Of a DNA stretch of 57,384 nucleotides, positions 10,301 through 16,775 are shown in pieces. Every line of letters begins with the position of its first letter. Within the stretch, counting starts at the first letter, position 1. The translations under genes and the position numbers were made by a program. The stretch covers positions 1-57,384 of the forward strand of contig JAEXMK010000038.1 of the NCBI GenBank assembly GCA_023444445.1, written 5' to 3'. Below the pieces are notes generated by a model. It had not been told where the DNA came from. It was given only the letters and a program-made list of their open reading frames with translations, and did no database searches. This DNA comes from Pseudomonadota bacterium. Its GTDB lineage: Bacteria; Pseudomonadota; Alphaproteobacteria; Rhizobiales; Rhizobiaceae.

Positions 10301-10837
10301 AAGGGCGACTTCAGCCATGGAGCGTGCGGCATTTCGCAGATCGCGGGCGCGCGCCATCATGATCGCGAAGGCGAAGAACAGCATGACGGGAACGAGAATG
10401 CCGACGACGATCGCCATCAGGCCGGGGATCGCGGCGAGATCGGCGACCGATCCGATGTTCCAAAGCGCATTGCCGTAGAGAAGATGAGCGATGCCAAGGC
10501 CGCCGAGCGCCCAGATGACCGACATGATCGTGGCATTACGAAGCGCGCCGCCGATGGAGCCGCCTTCCAGCGATTTCAGGATCATGGCCGGGCTGCGCTT
10601 CGAGCCGTCATTGGCCGCTTCTAGATTGGGCGATCGGGGCGTCTGTTCGGCAGGCGCACGCGCGGCCTCGGGAGCAGGGGTCGGTCTGCTTGCTTCCTTC
10701 ACTCTGGCCTCCGGCTGCTTCGGCGCTGCAGTTTTCCGCGTCTCCGGCTTTTCTTCGAAAGCGCCAAGCTGCAGGGCATCTTCCAATGCCTGGAATGCAG
10801 TCTCGTCGACAGAGTCGCTGATCTTGTTATTCGCCAT
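4343..10837 (-). CDS. gpr: Growth Pole Ring protein (GPR) homologue: giant membrane-anchored apolipoprotein-like repeat protein
   Basis: A 2164-residue protein. Order: acidic then Pro/Ala-rich cytoplasmic N-terminus (1-95), two hydrophobic membrane segments (about 101-121 and 137-161), about 1700 residues of almost unbroken amphipathic helix built from 22-residue units, a Gln/Pro-rich linker, and a conserved C-terminal alpha domain starting near NPRHMVESLNSLS. This matches the Agrobacterium tumefaciens GPR protein (about 2100 residues, apolipoprotein-like), which forms a ring at the growing pole and is needed for polar growth and rod shape; that is recalled literature and the match is by architecture and neighbourhood. 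The ATG at 10837 is chosen because MANNKISDSV begins there with GAGG upstream; the frame stays open for 42 more codons. It is transcribed away from an Hpt gene. Confidence 0.88.
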   Translation of the reverse strand: MANNKISDSVDETAFQALEDALQLGAFEEKPETRKTAAPKQPEARVKEASRPTPAPEAARAPAEQTPRSPNLEAANDGSKRSPAMILKSLEGGSIGGALRNATIMSVIWALGGLGIAHLLYGNALWNIGSVADLAAIPGLMAIVVGILVPVMLFFAFAIMMARARDLRNAARSMAEVALRLAEPETVASDRIMSVGQAVRREVSAMNDGIERTIARATELETLVHSEVNALERSYADNELRVRSLVQELTAERDAIVNHAERIRSSIAGAQQQIKEELSIVGEELSMRIATTGEAFASMIDTRSAALLEKSRASTEAMGSLIAAKTENLLQALNSSGSTISNEFDMRLHNLTSTLDERGEVLLERFAIHASTLDSGVESLNSALEERTRQLNQTLSTRTLELNRNIERGQQVIGGSLDTVLDKLSTTLEEKGLSFRQSLQSTADDAIMDLDLRSGLYEERMQATVGQVNSAFDEHVAQFASAFDQRAGSLDSKLMESLARINETVAGGSEALDSMLNANLERIGTTMTDQSLALATALGTGQEMLESALDSRTQAFSDAIGQRTAEITDAFANSHEKIDAVLSERSNALFGALSASQDRFDEALASRSLAITGSVSGTAERLAAMLDERAAAINSVVADVERRLAETLETRAAAITGAVSGIEDRISDTLESRTAALHDVVSGAESRIADTLDGRTAALSSAISGVEERIADTMDSRTLSLDMTFANVEERLSETLDNRTSALTGIVATAEEKIAGALDSRTALFGDVVAGAEHRMAETLDGRTAALNAVVSGAEERIADALDSRTMALDMTFSGAEEKIAEALDTRTAALGDLVASAETRIAGALDIRTMALDMTFSGAEEKITQALDTRTAALGDLVASAETRIAGALDSRTDSLKSVVSGAEERITDVLDSRTMALDMSFSGVEEKIADILDGRTAALNSAVAGVEDRIASALDTRTAALSGIVSGAEERIADALDSRTLALDMTISGVEERIAEAMDARASSLSLAAAGVGQRLEATAFTLENALASGHERLETMLGSQAERIAGSLERNSGLIEQSVSGAANRIESVVEDGSSRFAQTVEEGVSRLESNLSQSHEDIRTALDQRQADLAATLSSATTQMGDMLSEQAIMIGTTVASSASMLELSLETQQETLQKAIDGSAATLEERLRNSAGDIAVKIGEAAREIGGATDALSSKIETSIGNVTTRLDETGARIETSLDALQTRVGGDLANVNSSIDDAGRRFAEALEDKTTIFARTSDEAAERITGILDEQTTRVADTFESRTSRLAETFDTGTARIDERLGTMDRALTIGLENVNRTIEGKATDLAMSLRGAVTSATQSIGDEAARSSALLSKSGSEFAEQVQAQNEAFTKAIEEKSGEIVNRISDAQTRLSGQAAAVAQTFSEAGNIIVNKVAEAEAVVRSQVGVISETLTGVESALDARGESIRSALDNRTRELNSMLASRSAELSRLIEEKAKPVVDEYATIGREAAEKIVSAAQQSAELLTQSNSGMVGMVEQAISDYAAAGTDAASKLVAATRQSTDMLSETHTAMADAVEQGIDKYARAGSDAANKLVAATRQSTDMLSQTHNSMAEIVEQSATNFNSAVERAAQGFGAADEALNASATRFSESASQAADMVSSSSRLLEGKIDRLSNISGQTLAQVAGIVGRFEEHSKVLSQASELLNAAQSSLVGTLEERQDALRSLSVGLVKRSEEIESAMRNVVGVVETTLNEAEERSQNVAGNLRDNLQASFSDIGRSLDETEQRARSAAQTMRGALLSAGQDASRSIESTLSDAQKYSDELVNRLRGGVESSLSEVDNLLGSASEKSNAAAANLKETLRQAVEEAVSRFAGATDEIRRSSHDIRRELDATRAELKRGAFDLPEEAKESAAAMRRAVSEQIKALQDISQLVGRSTHQMEVSEPVARAIAATQPAAERRAEARQQPTAPAPVQQRPAQPQPAPALRGTLPLENRQVENRQVENRQAPAPAQPVAPSPAGRREEGGGWISDLLRGASQETPAASAPRTAAEQQPTRAADTRNPRHMVESLNSLSVDIARAIDHDASVELWRRYQRGERDVFTRRLYTLKGQTTFDEIKRKYEREAEFRTAVDRYITDFEKLLADVARTDRDRSVTQSYLTSDTGKVYTMLAHAAGRFN
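7780..9060 (-). repeat. Dense block of 22-residue (66-bp) repeats inside gpr
   Basis: About residues 600-1020 of GPR consist of back-to-back 22-mers of the type GAEERIADALDSRTxALxxxxS, with the DxRT core recurring every 22 residues. This is the 11/22-residue periodicity of exchangeable apolipoproteins, giving long amphipathic helices. Weaker copies continue on both sides. Confidence 0.9.
8171..8434 (-). repeat. Recent 132-bp tandem duplication (two 22-mers) within gpr
   Basis: Bases 8171-8302 and 8303-8434 are adjacent and nearly identical, encoding two copies of a 44-residue unit containing DMTFSGAEEKI and ALGDLVASAETRIAGALD. Only scattered substitutions separate them, which makes this the youngest repeat expansion in the gene. 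Confidence 0.85.
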
Positions 10838-11312
10838 GCGGTTACGCCTCGTTACACATACGCCCGGCTTCATGCCGTTGACCCACTTGCGATCAGCAAG
10901 CGGACTGCCGCCATCATGCCAGCGAAACTTATCTCCAGGAGAGGACAGTTCCGCCATTACCAAATCCCGAATTGCTGGTGGTCCAGCTTTCGGGCGAAAT
11001 TACATCACTGTGCCGCAATAACAAAGCTTGAGCTTAAGCCCTGAGAGAACGGCAGTACCGTAGTGACACATTTAGGTGTTCGAAACAATTAATGCGGATT
11101 TGCGGCAGGGGCGAAGTGTCGGCTTTTTAACAGTTTTTAAACCTGAGTTTCGCGCTGAACGCCTTGTTTCGCATAAGTTTAACATAAATTAACCATAGCA
11201 GAAGATTTTCGCCTGCGTCACGCCGTAATTTAAGTCGATAGCAGCCGCCTGCATGCGTGAATACGACACATATGTGACACGGAACAGGAAACGGTGAGAC
11301 AGGATTCCAGCC
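10838..11312. promoter_or_regulatory. Divergent control region between gpr and the Hpt gene, with a CtrA-like motif
   Basis: A 475-bp AT-richer spacer between divergent genes. At 11179-11196 it reads TTAA, six bases, then TTAACCAT. The second half is the exact CtrA half-site (TTAACCAT) and the whole is close to the full TTAA-N7-TTAA consensus, one base short in spacing. It lies 117 bp upstream of the Hpt start and about 340 bp from the gpr start. No gene is visible in the spacer. CtrA control is inference. Confidence 0.5.
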
Positions 11313-11681
11313 ATGGCAGCGGTCAGTATTGTTTTCGAAGCTCCCGACAATTACGGCGGCGCGCCGACCGTCGGCAAGAAGCCAATCGATTTCGACCATC
11401 TTGCACAGCAGACGATGGGTGACAAGAATCTGGAGATGGAGGTGTTGCAGCTGTTCAGCCGCAGCGCCCGCGCAGCGCTGCATGAAATGGCAGGCGCCGA
11501 TGACAAGACCGTCATAGCCACTGCCCACCGCCTGAAAGGATCGGCGCAGGCCATCGGCGCCTCCGCTGTTTCGGAGGCCGCAGCTGCGGTGGAGGAAGAG
11601 GGTAATGACAGCACGCTGATCGCAAAACTTGCGGCAGCCATCGTCGAAGCTGAAAATTTCATCCTCAAGCTCTGCCGCTGA
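11313..11681 (+). CDS. Stand-alone Hpt (histidine phosphotransfer) domain protein
   Basis: A 122-residue single-domain Hpt protein. The phospho-accepting histidine is His72 in the signature AHRLKGSAQAIGA, in a predicted four-helix bundle. Such proteins shuttle phosphoryl groups between hybrid kinases and response regulators. It is not ChpT, the partner of CckA, which is a larger dimeric protein with a kinase-like ATPase fold. No kinase or regulator is adjacent; the neighbours are the divergent gpr gene and a ferredoxin gene, so its partners are unknown. The start ATG at 11313 is the only sensible one. Confidence 0.88.
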   Translation: MAAVSIVFEAPDNYGGAPTVGKKPIDFDHLAQQTMGDKNLEMEVLQLFSRSARAALHEMAGADDKTVIATAHRLKGSAQAIGASAVSEAAAAVEEEGNDSTLIAKLAAAIVEAENFILKLCR

Positions 11682-11748
11682 GGCGCGGGGTATCTAATTT
11701 GCCGTTTTCCAAGGCTGGTCTAGCCTGAGACCCCTGAAGCGGGTTGCC

Positions 11749-11764
11749 AAGGCCGGCCGGCCTT
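11749..11764 (+). terminator. GC-rich palindrome after the Hpt gene, possible weak terminator
   Basis: AAGGCCGGCCGGCCTT is a perfect 16-bp palindrome, followed by TCT and no real T tract. It lies between the Hpt stop and the ferredoxin start and could form a 6-bp stem with a GGCC loop. The function is uncertain. Confidence 0.4.
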
Positions 11765-11810
11765 TCTATGTGTTTAGAACAATTCTCAGACAAAATTTTG
11801 GATTTCCGGC

Positions 11811-12131
11811 ATGACAAAACTTACCATCGTTGCCTTTGACGGCACGCCCCACGAACTCGACGTGAGCAACGGCTCTACCGTCATGGAGAATGCGGTGCGC
11901 AACTCCGTTCCCGGCATTGATGCGGAATGCGGCGGCGCCTGCGCCTGCGCCACCTGCCACGTCTATGTCGATGATGCCTGGGCTGAGCGCGTGGGCGGAC
12001 CGGAGCCGATGGAAGAGGACATGCTGGATTTCGCTTTCGACGTTCGCCCCACCTCGCGGCTTTCCTGTCAGATCAAGATGAATGATGAGCTCGATGGGCT
12101 CGTCGTTCATGTGCCCGAACGTCAGGGCTGA
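11811..12131 (+). CDS. 2Fe-2S ferredoxin (adrenodoxin/ISC type)
   Basis: A 106-residue vertebrate-type [2Fe-2S] ferredoxin that carries single electrons in the cytoplasm. The cluster ligands follow the C-X5-C-X2-C...C pattern: Cys40, Cys46, Cys49 and Cys86, with an extra Cys44 between the first two ([12 protein letters not shown]). The conserved EEDMLDFA helix of adrenodoxin-like ferredoxins is present. Proteins of this type serve Fe-S assembly or P450-like oxygenases; neither is nearby, so the partner is not assigned. Confidence 0.92.
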   Translation: MTKLTIVAFDGTPHELDVSNGSTVMENAVRNSVPGIDAECGGACACATCHVYVDDAWAERVGGPEPMEEDMLDFAFDVRPTSRLSCQIKMNDELDGLVVHVPERQG

Positions 12132-12155
12132 AAACTTTCGGCATTGCCAACGCAG

Positions 12156-12191
12156 AAAAAGCCCCGCTCACCTGGTAGTGGGGAGCGGGGC
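12156..12191 (-). terminator. Hairpin oriented to stop minus-strand transcription; the rest of the spacer is empty
   Basis: GCCCCGCTC (12161-12169) pairs with GAGCGGGGC (12183-12191). On the minus strand the stem is followed by five T (complement of 12156-12160), so it would end transcripts from the DUF922 gene, about 245 bp after its stop. On the plus strand there is no T tract. The rest of the 304-bp spacer (12132-12435) shows no gene. Confidence 0.65.
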
Positions 12192-12435
12192 GAGGCGGGT
12201 ACGCAGCATGCAGGCGAGGGAGGAAACACCTGCGAGCCCTCAAGTGCGCACCGGGAGAACCGGAGAGGCTTGCAACCGTCGGGCCGCCGTGGGCCGCAAC
12301 CATTTCAAACCTTATGAACAAGCTACAATGAGTCTTGCCGGCCGCACCATGACGAGAAGTCACGGGTGAGATCGGATATGACGTAACGTCATGCCCGTGC
12401 TTGATATTTGGACGTATGAGTGGGCGGTAAGCCGC

Positions 12436-13062
12436 TCAGCGGCGGGCCTGCCCCTGTTCCAGCCGGTTTTTCAACAGCCGGGTCATGCGGGCATCGAAAT
12501 TTTTCGATTCAACCACGTCGAAGCGCATCTGGTCGCGGTCGTGCTCGTCCATCACGGTCTGGGTGATCTTGCCGACCATTGCCTGAAGCGCCTCGCAGCT
12601 TTTCTGCGGGCGAAGCGATGTCAGCTGTCTCTCGAGCGAACGGGCATAGGTGCGGGCGATTTCCGCGTGGCGCTCCTCGTGGCGCTTGATATCCGCAAGC
12701 AGCGTATCCCAGATGAAGGCCAGTTCCGCCGTGGTACGGCGGCGGTTTTTCCATTGCGGCAGCAGAATGCGGGTGTTCAGCAGCACCTTGGCCGTACCAA
12801 CACTGCAAAGGCCGTTCTTCTCGACATAGGTGAGTTCGCCGCCGAATTTGATCTCGGTCGCACCGGGATGGCGCGCGCCGGTATTGCGGGTCAGCGGGCC
12901 ATGCTTGGAAAGTTGCTCGTCGAGGTCGGCCGCCGTTTTGCCGCCGATGGAAAAATGGGAATAGGTCTTGCGGACGATTGTTTCTGAAAAAGCCGGTCCG
13001 GAAAGGGAAAGAGCCAAAGCGCCTGCGAAAACGGCGCAGAGAGCGCGTGTTGATTTGGTCAT
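12436..13062 (-). CDS. Secreted DUF922-family protein with an HEXXH motif
   Basis: A 208-residue exported protein with a Sec signal peptide (about residues 1-26, ending GPAFS). It matches the DUF922 family (predicted secreted zinc-dependent protease). The putative metal-binding motif is H128-E-E-R-H132 in DIKRHEERHAEIA. The periplasmic location is an inference from the signal peptide, and protease activity is a family prediction only. It is divergent from folP across 104 bp. Confidence 0.78.
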   Translation of the reverse strand: MTKSTRALCAVFAGALALSLSGPAFSETIVRKTYSHFSIGGKTAADLDEQLSKHGPLTRNTGARHPGATEIKFGGELTYVEKNGLCSVGTAKVLLNTRILLPQWKNRRRTTAELAFIWDTLLADIKRHEERHAEIARTYARSLERQLTSLRPQKSCEALQAMVGKITQTVMDEHDRDQMRFDVVESKNFDARMTRLLKNRLEQGQARR

Positions 13063-13166
13063 GAGCCGGCCTTCCGGTTGAACTTGAAAAAGGTTTGCTG
13101 CATAGGCGGAGCGGAACTTATAAGAATTGACATAACACTCCGTTATTCCCGAAAGGCGCGTGTTAC

Positions 13167-14027
13167 GTGATAACAGTCGGCAGCAACGCGTGGCAAGCGG
13201 CCCATGGCCGCTCCCTGAAACTTGATGGGCGTGGCCGTATTATGGCCATCGTCAATGCAACGCCTGATTCCTTTTCCGATGGCGGCCGTTATCTTGCCGT
13301 CGATGCGGCTTTTTCCCATGCGCTGACCTGCGTGGAGGAGGGAGCCGACATCATCGATATCGGTGGCGAATCGACACGACCAGGTGCCGCCTCGGTCACA
13401 GAGGCAGAGGAACAGGACCGGGTACTGCCGATCATCGAGAAATTGCGCCGCGAGACGGATGTGCTGATTTCCGTCGATACCTATCGCGCGTCAACCGCAA
13501 GGCTGGCAATCAGCGCCGGTGCCCATGTTGTCAATGACGTCTTCGGTCTGCAGAAAGATCCGGATATGGCGGGCGTGGTTGCCGCCGCCCGCGCCGGCGT
13601 CTGCATCATGCATACCGGCCGTGATCGGCAGAAGCTTGCCGATGTCATCGAGGATCAGTTTGAATTTCTCAATCGCTCGCTCGTGATTGCCGAGGAAGCG
13701 GGCATTGAGCGCGATGCCCTGGTGCTCGATCCCGGTTTCGGTTTTGCCAAGGACGAAAGCGAAAATGTCGCGCTGATGGCGCGTTTCAGTGAACTTGCCG
13801 CTTTTGGCCTGCCGGTTCTGGCCGGCACGTCGCGCAAGCGTTTCATCGGGTCGCTGACGGGCAGGGATGTAGCGGAAGAACGCGATATCGGAACGGCTGC
13901 GACCACCGCGATCCTGAGGCTTGCGGGTGCTTCGATTTTTCGCGTGCATAATGTCGCCGCGACGCGCGATGCACTGGCTATTGCCGATGCGGTTCTTGCC
14001 AAATCGTCGGCAAAGGCCGATGCGTAG
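13167..14027 (+). CDS. folP: Dihydropteroate synthase
   Basis: Condenses p-aminobenzoate with 6-hydroxymethyl-dihydropterin pyrophosphate to dihydropteroate; the sulfonamide target. Both family signatures are present: GRIMAIVNATPDSFSDGG near the N-terminus and ADIIDIGGESTRPGA further on, followed by the LDPGFGFAK segment and the pterin-binding AGTSRKRFIG. The 286 residues are normal. The start appears to be GTG at 13167. It is the first gene of a folP-folB-folK operon. Confidence 0.96.
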   Translation: MITVGSNAWQAAHGRSLKLDGRGRIMAIVNATPDSFSDGGRYLAVDAAFSHALTCVEEGADIIDIGGESTRPGAASVTEAEEQDRVLPIIEKLRRETDVLISVDTYRASTARLAISAGAHVVNDVFGLQKDPDMAGVVAAARAGVCIMHTGRDRQKLADVIEDQFEFLNRSLVIAEEAGIERDALVLDPGFGFAKDESENVALMARFSELAAFGLPVLAGTSRKRFIGSLTGRDVAEERDIGTAATTAILRLAGASIFRVHNVAATRDALAIADAVLAKSSAKADA

Positions 14028-14105
14028 ATCAACCAGTACCGGAATGACGTGTCCCGAAGATGGCGCGGCTTTCAGGCGAAACAATCCTGCCATGGAGGCG
14101 ATGCG

Positions 14106-14471
14106 ATGAGCCGCTATACCATCATCCTGAAAAACTGTTCTTTTTTCGCCCGTCATGGCCTTCTCGAGCAGGAGGAGGTGCTGGGTCAGCGCTTTTTCGT
14201 CGATGCCGAGATGGAGGTCGAAGCGGGTGATGCGCTGGAAACCGACGATATCGAAAATACCGTCGATTATGGGGTGGCCTTCGCCGTCATCGAAAAGATC
14301 GTCGTCGGGCAGCGCCGTTATCTCATCGAGGCGCTGGCGAACGATATAGCAAAGGCGCTGCGGGCACGTTATCCGCAGATCGTGTGGTTGAGGGTCACGG
14401 TGCGCAAACCCTCAGCACCGGTTCCGGGCATTCTCGACTATGCGCAGGTGAGTGTTGAGCATCGTGCCTGA
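14106..14471 (+). CDS. folB: Dihydroneopterin aldolase
   Basis: Converts 7,8-dihydroneopterin to 6-hydroxymethyl-dihydropterin in folate synthesis. The 121 residues carry the family features CSFFARHGLLEQEEVLGQRFFVD near the N-terminus (shown in two parts: NCSFFARHGLLEQ and VLGQRFFVDAEM), the conserved ENTVDYG and the catalytic-site LIEALANDIA. The ATG at 14106 (MSRYTI) is preferred over an in-frame start 57 bp upstream because GGAGG lies at 14095-14099, 6 bp before it, and the fold begins there. It overlaps the start of folK. Confidence 0.95.
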   Translation: MSRYTIILKNCSFFARHGLLEQEEVLGQRFFVDAEMEVEAGDALETDDIENTVDYGVAFAVIEKIVVGQRRYLIEALANDIAKALRARYPQIVWLRVTVRKPSAPVPGILDYAQVSVEHRA

Positions 14472-14991
14472 AAAGAAGACCATCGCTGCACTTGGTCTTG
14501 GCGGCAACATTGGCGATCCCGCCGCCGCCATGGCAAGGGCGCTGCGCGAACTCAATGCGCGGGACGATTGCCGCGTGCTGGCCGTTTCCGGTCTTTATCG
14601 CACGCCGCCCTGGGGCAAGACGGATCAGGCGGATTTTTTCAATTGCTGTGCGTTAGTCGAAACCTCGCTTTCAGCGCCCGCGCTGTTGCAGACATGCCTT
14701 GATATCGAAAAGGCCATGAAGCGGGTGCGGACGGAACGCTGGGGTCCGCGCACCATCGATATCGATGTGCTGACCTATGGTAATGAGTCTATCGTTACGG
14801 AAAGCATCGAAGTGCCGCATCCGCGCATGACGGAGCGCGCTTTCGTGCTGATGCCGCTCGCCGATATCGCGCCCGACCTTGAGGTCAAAGGCAAGCCCGT
14901 GCAGGAATGGCTCCAGTTGGCGGATAGGAGCGGCATTGTCCGTGCAAACGAAAAGCGGGAGTGGTGGACACTCCCGCCTGGCGGTGTCTGA
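14452..14991 (+). CDS. folK: 2-amino-4-hydroxy-6-hydroxymethyldihydropteridine pyrophosphokinase
   Basis: Transfers pyrophosphate from ATP to 6-hydroxymethyl-dihydropterin, the substrate of FolP. The hallmark GLGGNIGDP is at the N-terminus and the metal/ATP-binding motif RWGPRTIDIDVLTYG is present, followed by VPHPRMTERAFVLMPLADI. Its first codons overlap the end of folB, a sign of coupled translation; GTG 14452, TTG 14455 and GTG 14464 are all possible starts. Its last codons also contain the terminator hairpin of the convergent downstream gene. Confidence 0.95.
   Translation: MLSIVPEKKTIAALGLGGNIGDPAAAMARALRELNARDDCRVLAVSGLYRTPPWGKTDQADFFNCCALVETSLSAPALLQTCLDIEKAMKRVRTERWGPRTIDIDVLTYGNESIVTESIEVPHPRMTERAFVLMPLADIAPDLEVKGKPVQEWLQLADRSGIVRANEKREWWTLPPGGV
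14951..14977 (-). terminator. Minus-strand Rho-independent terminator embedded in the 3' end of folK
   Basis: GCGGGAGTG (14955-14963), loop of 5, CACTCCCGC (14969-14977). On the minus strand the stem is followed by TTTT then CGTTT (complement of 14954 downward), a proper terminator for the secreted hypothetical gene whose stop is at 15006. All of it lies within folK coding sequence. Confidence 0.85.
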
Positions 14992-15005
14992 TAAGACTAT
15001 GGCTT

Positions 15006-15566
15006 TTAAGGCTTGATCGATCCGACGGCGATCTGGTCGATATCACGCGCCAGCGTCACACCGATGACCGGGATCATCTGGTCGGCAACCTTGACGGAAA
15101 TGGTGATGTTCATCGAATTGTCTTTGGAGACGCGGGCGACCATGGCGCCGTTGAGCTTGGCGCGGTTGATACCGACGACGACCTTGTCGCCACTCACCTG
15201 GCCGGACGTGATGTCGAGACCCTTGCCTTCGGCGCCGTCGAGGAACTTGCCCTCGTAGCTATTGCCCTTCTGGCTGATGACGGCCGACATGGGCTGGCTG
15301 AAGACGCCGACACGGCAGGTGCCGCCGAGCTTGATGCCGGTCTGCTTGTCGTCGAGCGGTTCACCCGTCAGGTCGCAGGTGAATTTTGTGCCCTTATATT
15401 TGCCGGCGACGATTTCGCCCGGACCTTTCCAGACACCGGCGACGGAGCGGAAGAACACGTCGTCGCGATCGCGCGATGCCGCATGCACGTCAGACATGCC
15501 AAAACCGCCGCTGACGGACAAAATGGCGGCGAGCCCGCCCATAAGCGAAAAGAAGCGCGAATACAT
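15006..15566 (-). CDS. Secreted hypothetical protein
   Basis: A 186-residue protein with an N-terminal signal sequence (about residues 1-29, ending DVHA before ASRDRDD). The mature part is predicted mainly beta (GVWKGPGEIVAGKYKGTKF; GTCRVGVFSQPMSAVI) with two cysteines that could form a disulfide. I do not recognise the family; the composition and predicted size suggest a small periplasmic beta-barrel or lipocalin-like fold, but that is a guess. It is convergent with folK and its terminator lies inside folK. Confidence 0.7.
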   Translation of the reverse strand: MYSRFFSLMGGLAAILSVSGGFGMSDVHAASRDRDDVFFRSVAGVWKGPGEIVAGKYKGTKFTCDLTGEPLDDKQTGIKLGGTCRVGVFSQPMSAVISQKGNSYEGKFLDGAEGKGLDITSGQVSGDKVVVGINRAKLNGAMVARVSKDNSMNITISVKVADQMIPVIGVTLARDIDQIAVGSIKP

Positions 15567-15695
15567 GATACTTTCCCCGGCGAAGAAGCCTGTTCGATAG
15601 GCGGCAATCTACCGGCGGAATGCTTAATGCATGGTTTATTTCGCTCTCATTAACGCCTTTGTCCGTAACCTATTGAACCGTCAATAACCGGCGGA

Positions 15696-16775
15696 TCAGG
15701 CTTTTTCAGCGTTTTTTCCGCCGCTTAAATCAGGTGTGAGGTCGGACATGAAATCGCCGATGCCTGGCCGCTTCACCGCTCTGAACGGCAGCGGCCGGCA
15801 AAGATCCATGGCAGCAATGCCGATTCGCGCCGTCATCAGCCCGTTGATGACGCCTTCGCCGAGACGGGCGGAAAGTTTCGAGGCAAGTCCATGGCCGAGA
15901 ACCTGCTGGGCAAGGCCGTCGCCAACCGCGATCGACCCCGTGACGGCAAGGTGCGCGACGACATCGCGCAGGAGCTTCAGCATGCCCAGCGTGCCCGGAC
16001 GGCCGCCATAAAGCTCCGCCATGGCGCGCACCAGCCGCGTCACTTCGAAAAGTACATAAGCGAGATCGATCACCGCGCGCGGGCTGACGGCCGTGACGAC
16101 CGACACGCGCTTGGAGGAATTGAGAATGAGGGCGCGCGCCTGCCTGTCCAGTGGTACCAGCAACTCGCGTTCGGCAAGCTCGATCAGATGCGGGCCGTCG
16201 ATGACGTCACTTTCCGTTTCCTTCAGTGCCGCGCGCCCCTTGGCCGTTTCAGCCCGGTGCGAGAGGACGGCATTCAGGCGGGTGACGATGGCGCGGGCAG
16301 GTTTCGGGCTCTTGTCGAGGCTTGCCGTCTCGGCATCCGCCTTAAGGGATTGTACGGCGTTGAGCCGCATGATGCCGAAGACCTCGCGGCCGACGACGGC
16401 GAGAACCGCGAAAAGCGCGACGATGAGGGCAATCGTTGCCGTGTAACCCAGCCAGTCGGAGCGGGAAAACAGATTGCGGATAAGCTGGTCCGCCCAGAGC
16501 CCGAAGGCCAGCGAGAACAGGACACCCAGTGCACCGAGCGCCAGCTTGCCGAATGAGAAGCGGCTTTTCTTTGGCACTGCCACCGGCAATGCCGCGGCGT
16601 CGACATCTGCAGGCGCCAGAAACGGATCATCCTCGTCGGACGTCAGCGATATCTCGGCGTCGAAGCTTCGCGGCGCACGTTTTTGTGCGGCTGATGGACG
16701 TGTCGTCTCCTCGGTCTCAAGCGTGAAAGCCGCCGGGCGGCGTGTCTGCGGATCGTTTTGTGTGGGAGCCTTCAT
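15696..16775 (-). CDS. YcjF-type membrane protein (UPF0283/TIGR01620, DUF697-like)
   Basis: A 359-residue inner-membrane protein. After a charged N-terminal region, two membrane segments appear (about residues 73-95 and 109-131), followed by a cytoplasmic domain with DVVAHLAVTGSIAVGDGLAQQ and a C-terminal hydrophobic stretch. This is the architecture of the UPF0283/YcjF family, whose gene commonly follows ycjX. Function is not established; the E. coli pair is linked to heat-shock and envelope stress. Its start codon overlaps the ycjX stop by 4 bp (ATGA), so the two are translationally coupled. Confidence 0.85.
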   Translation of the reverse strand: MKAPTQNDPQTRRPAAFTLETEETTRPSAAQKRAPRSFDAEISLTSDEDDPFLAPADVDAAALPVAVPKKSRFSFGKLALGALGVLFSLAFGLWADQLIRNLFSRSDWLGYTATIALIVALFAVLAVVGREVFGIMRLNAVQSLKADAETASLDKSPKPARAIVTRLNAVLSHRAETAKGRAALKETESDVIDGPHLIELAERELLVPLDRQARALILNSSKRVSVVTAVSPRAVIDLAYVLFEVTRLVRAMAELYGGRPGTLGMLKLLRDVVAHLAVTGSIAVGDGLAQQVLGHGLASKLSARLGEGVINGLMTARIGIAAMDLCRPLPFRAVKRPGIGDFMSDLTPDLSGGKNAEKA

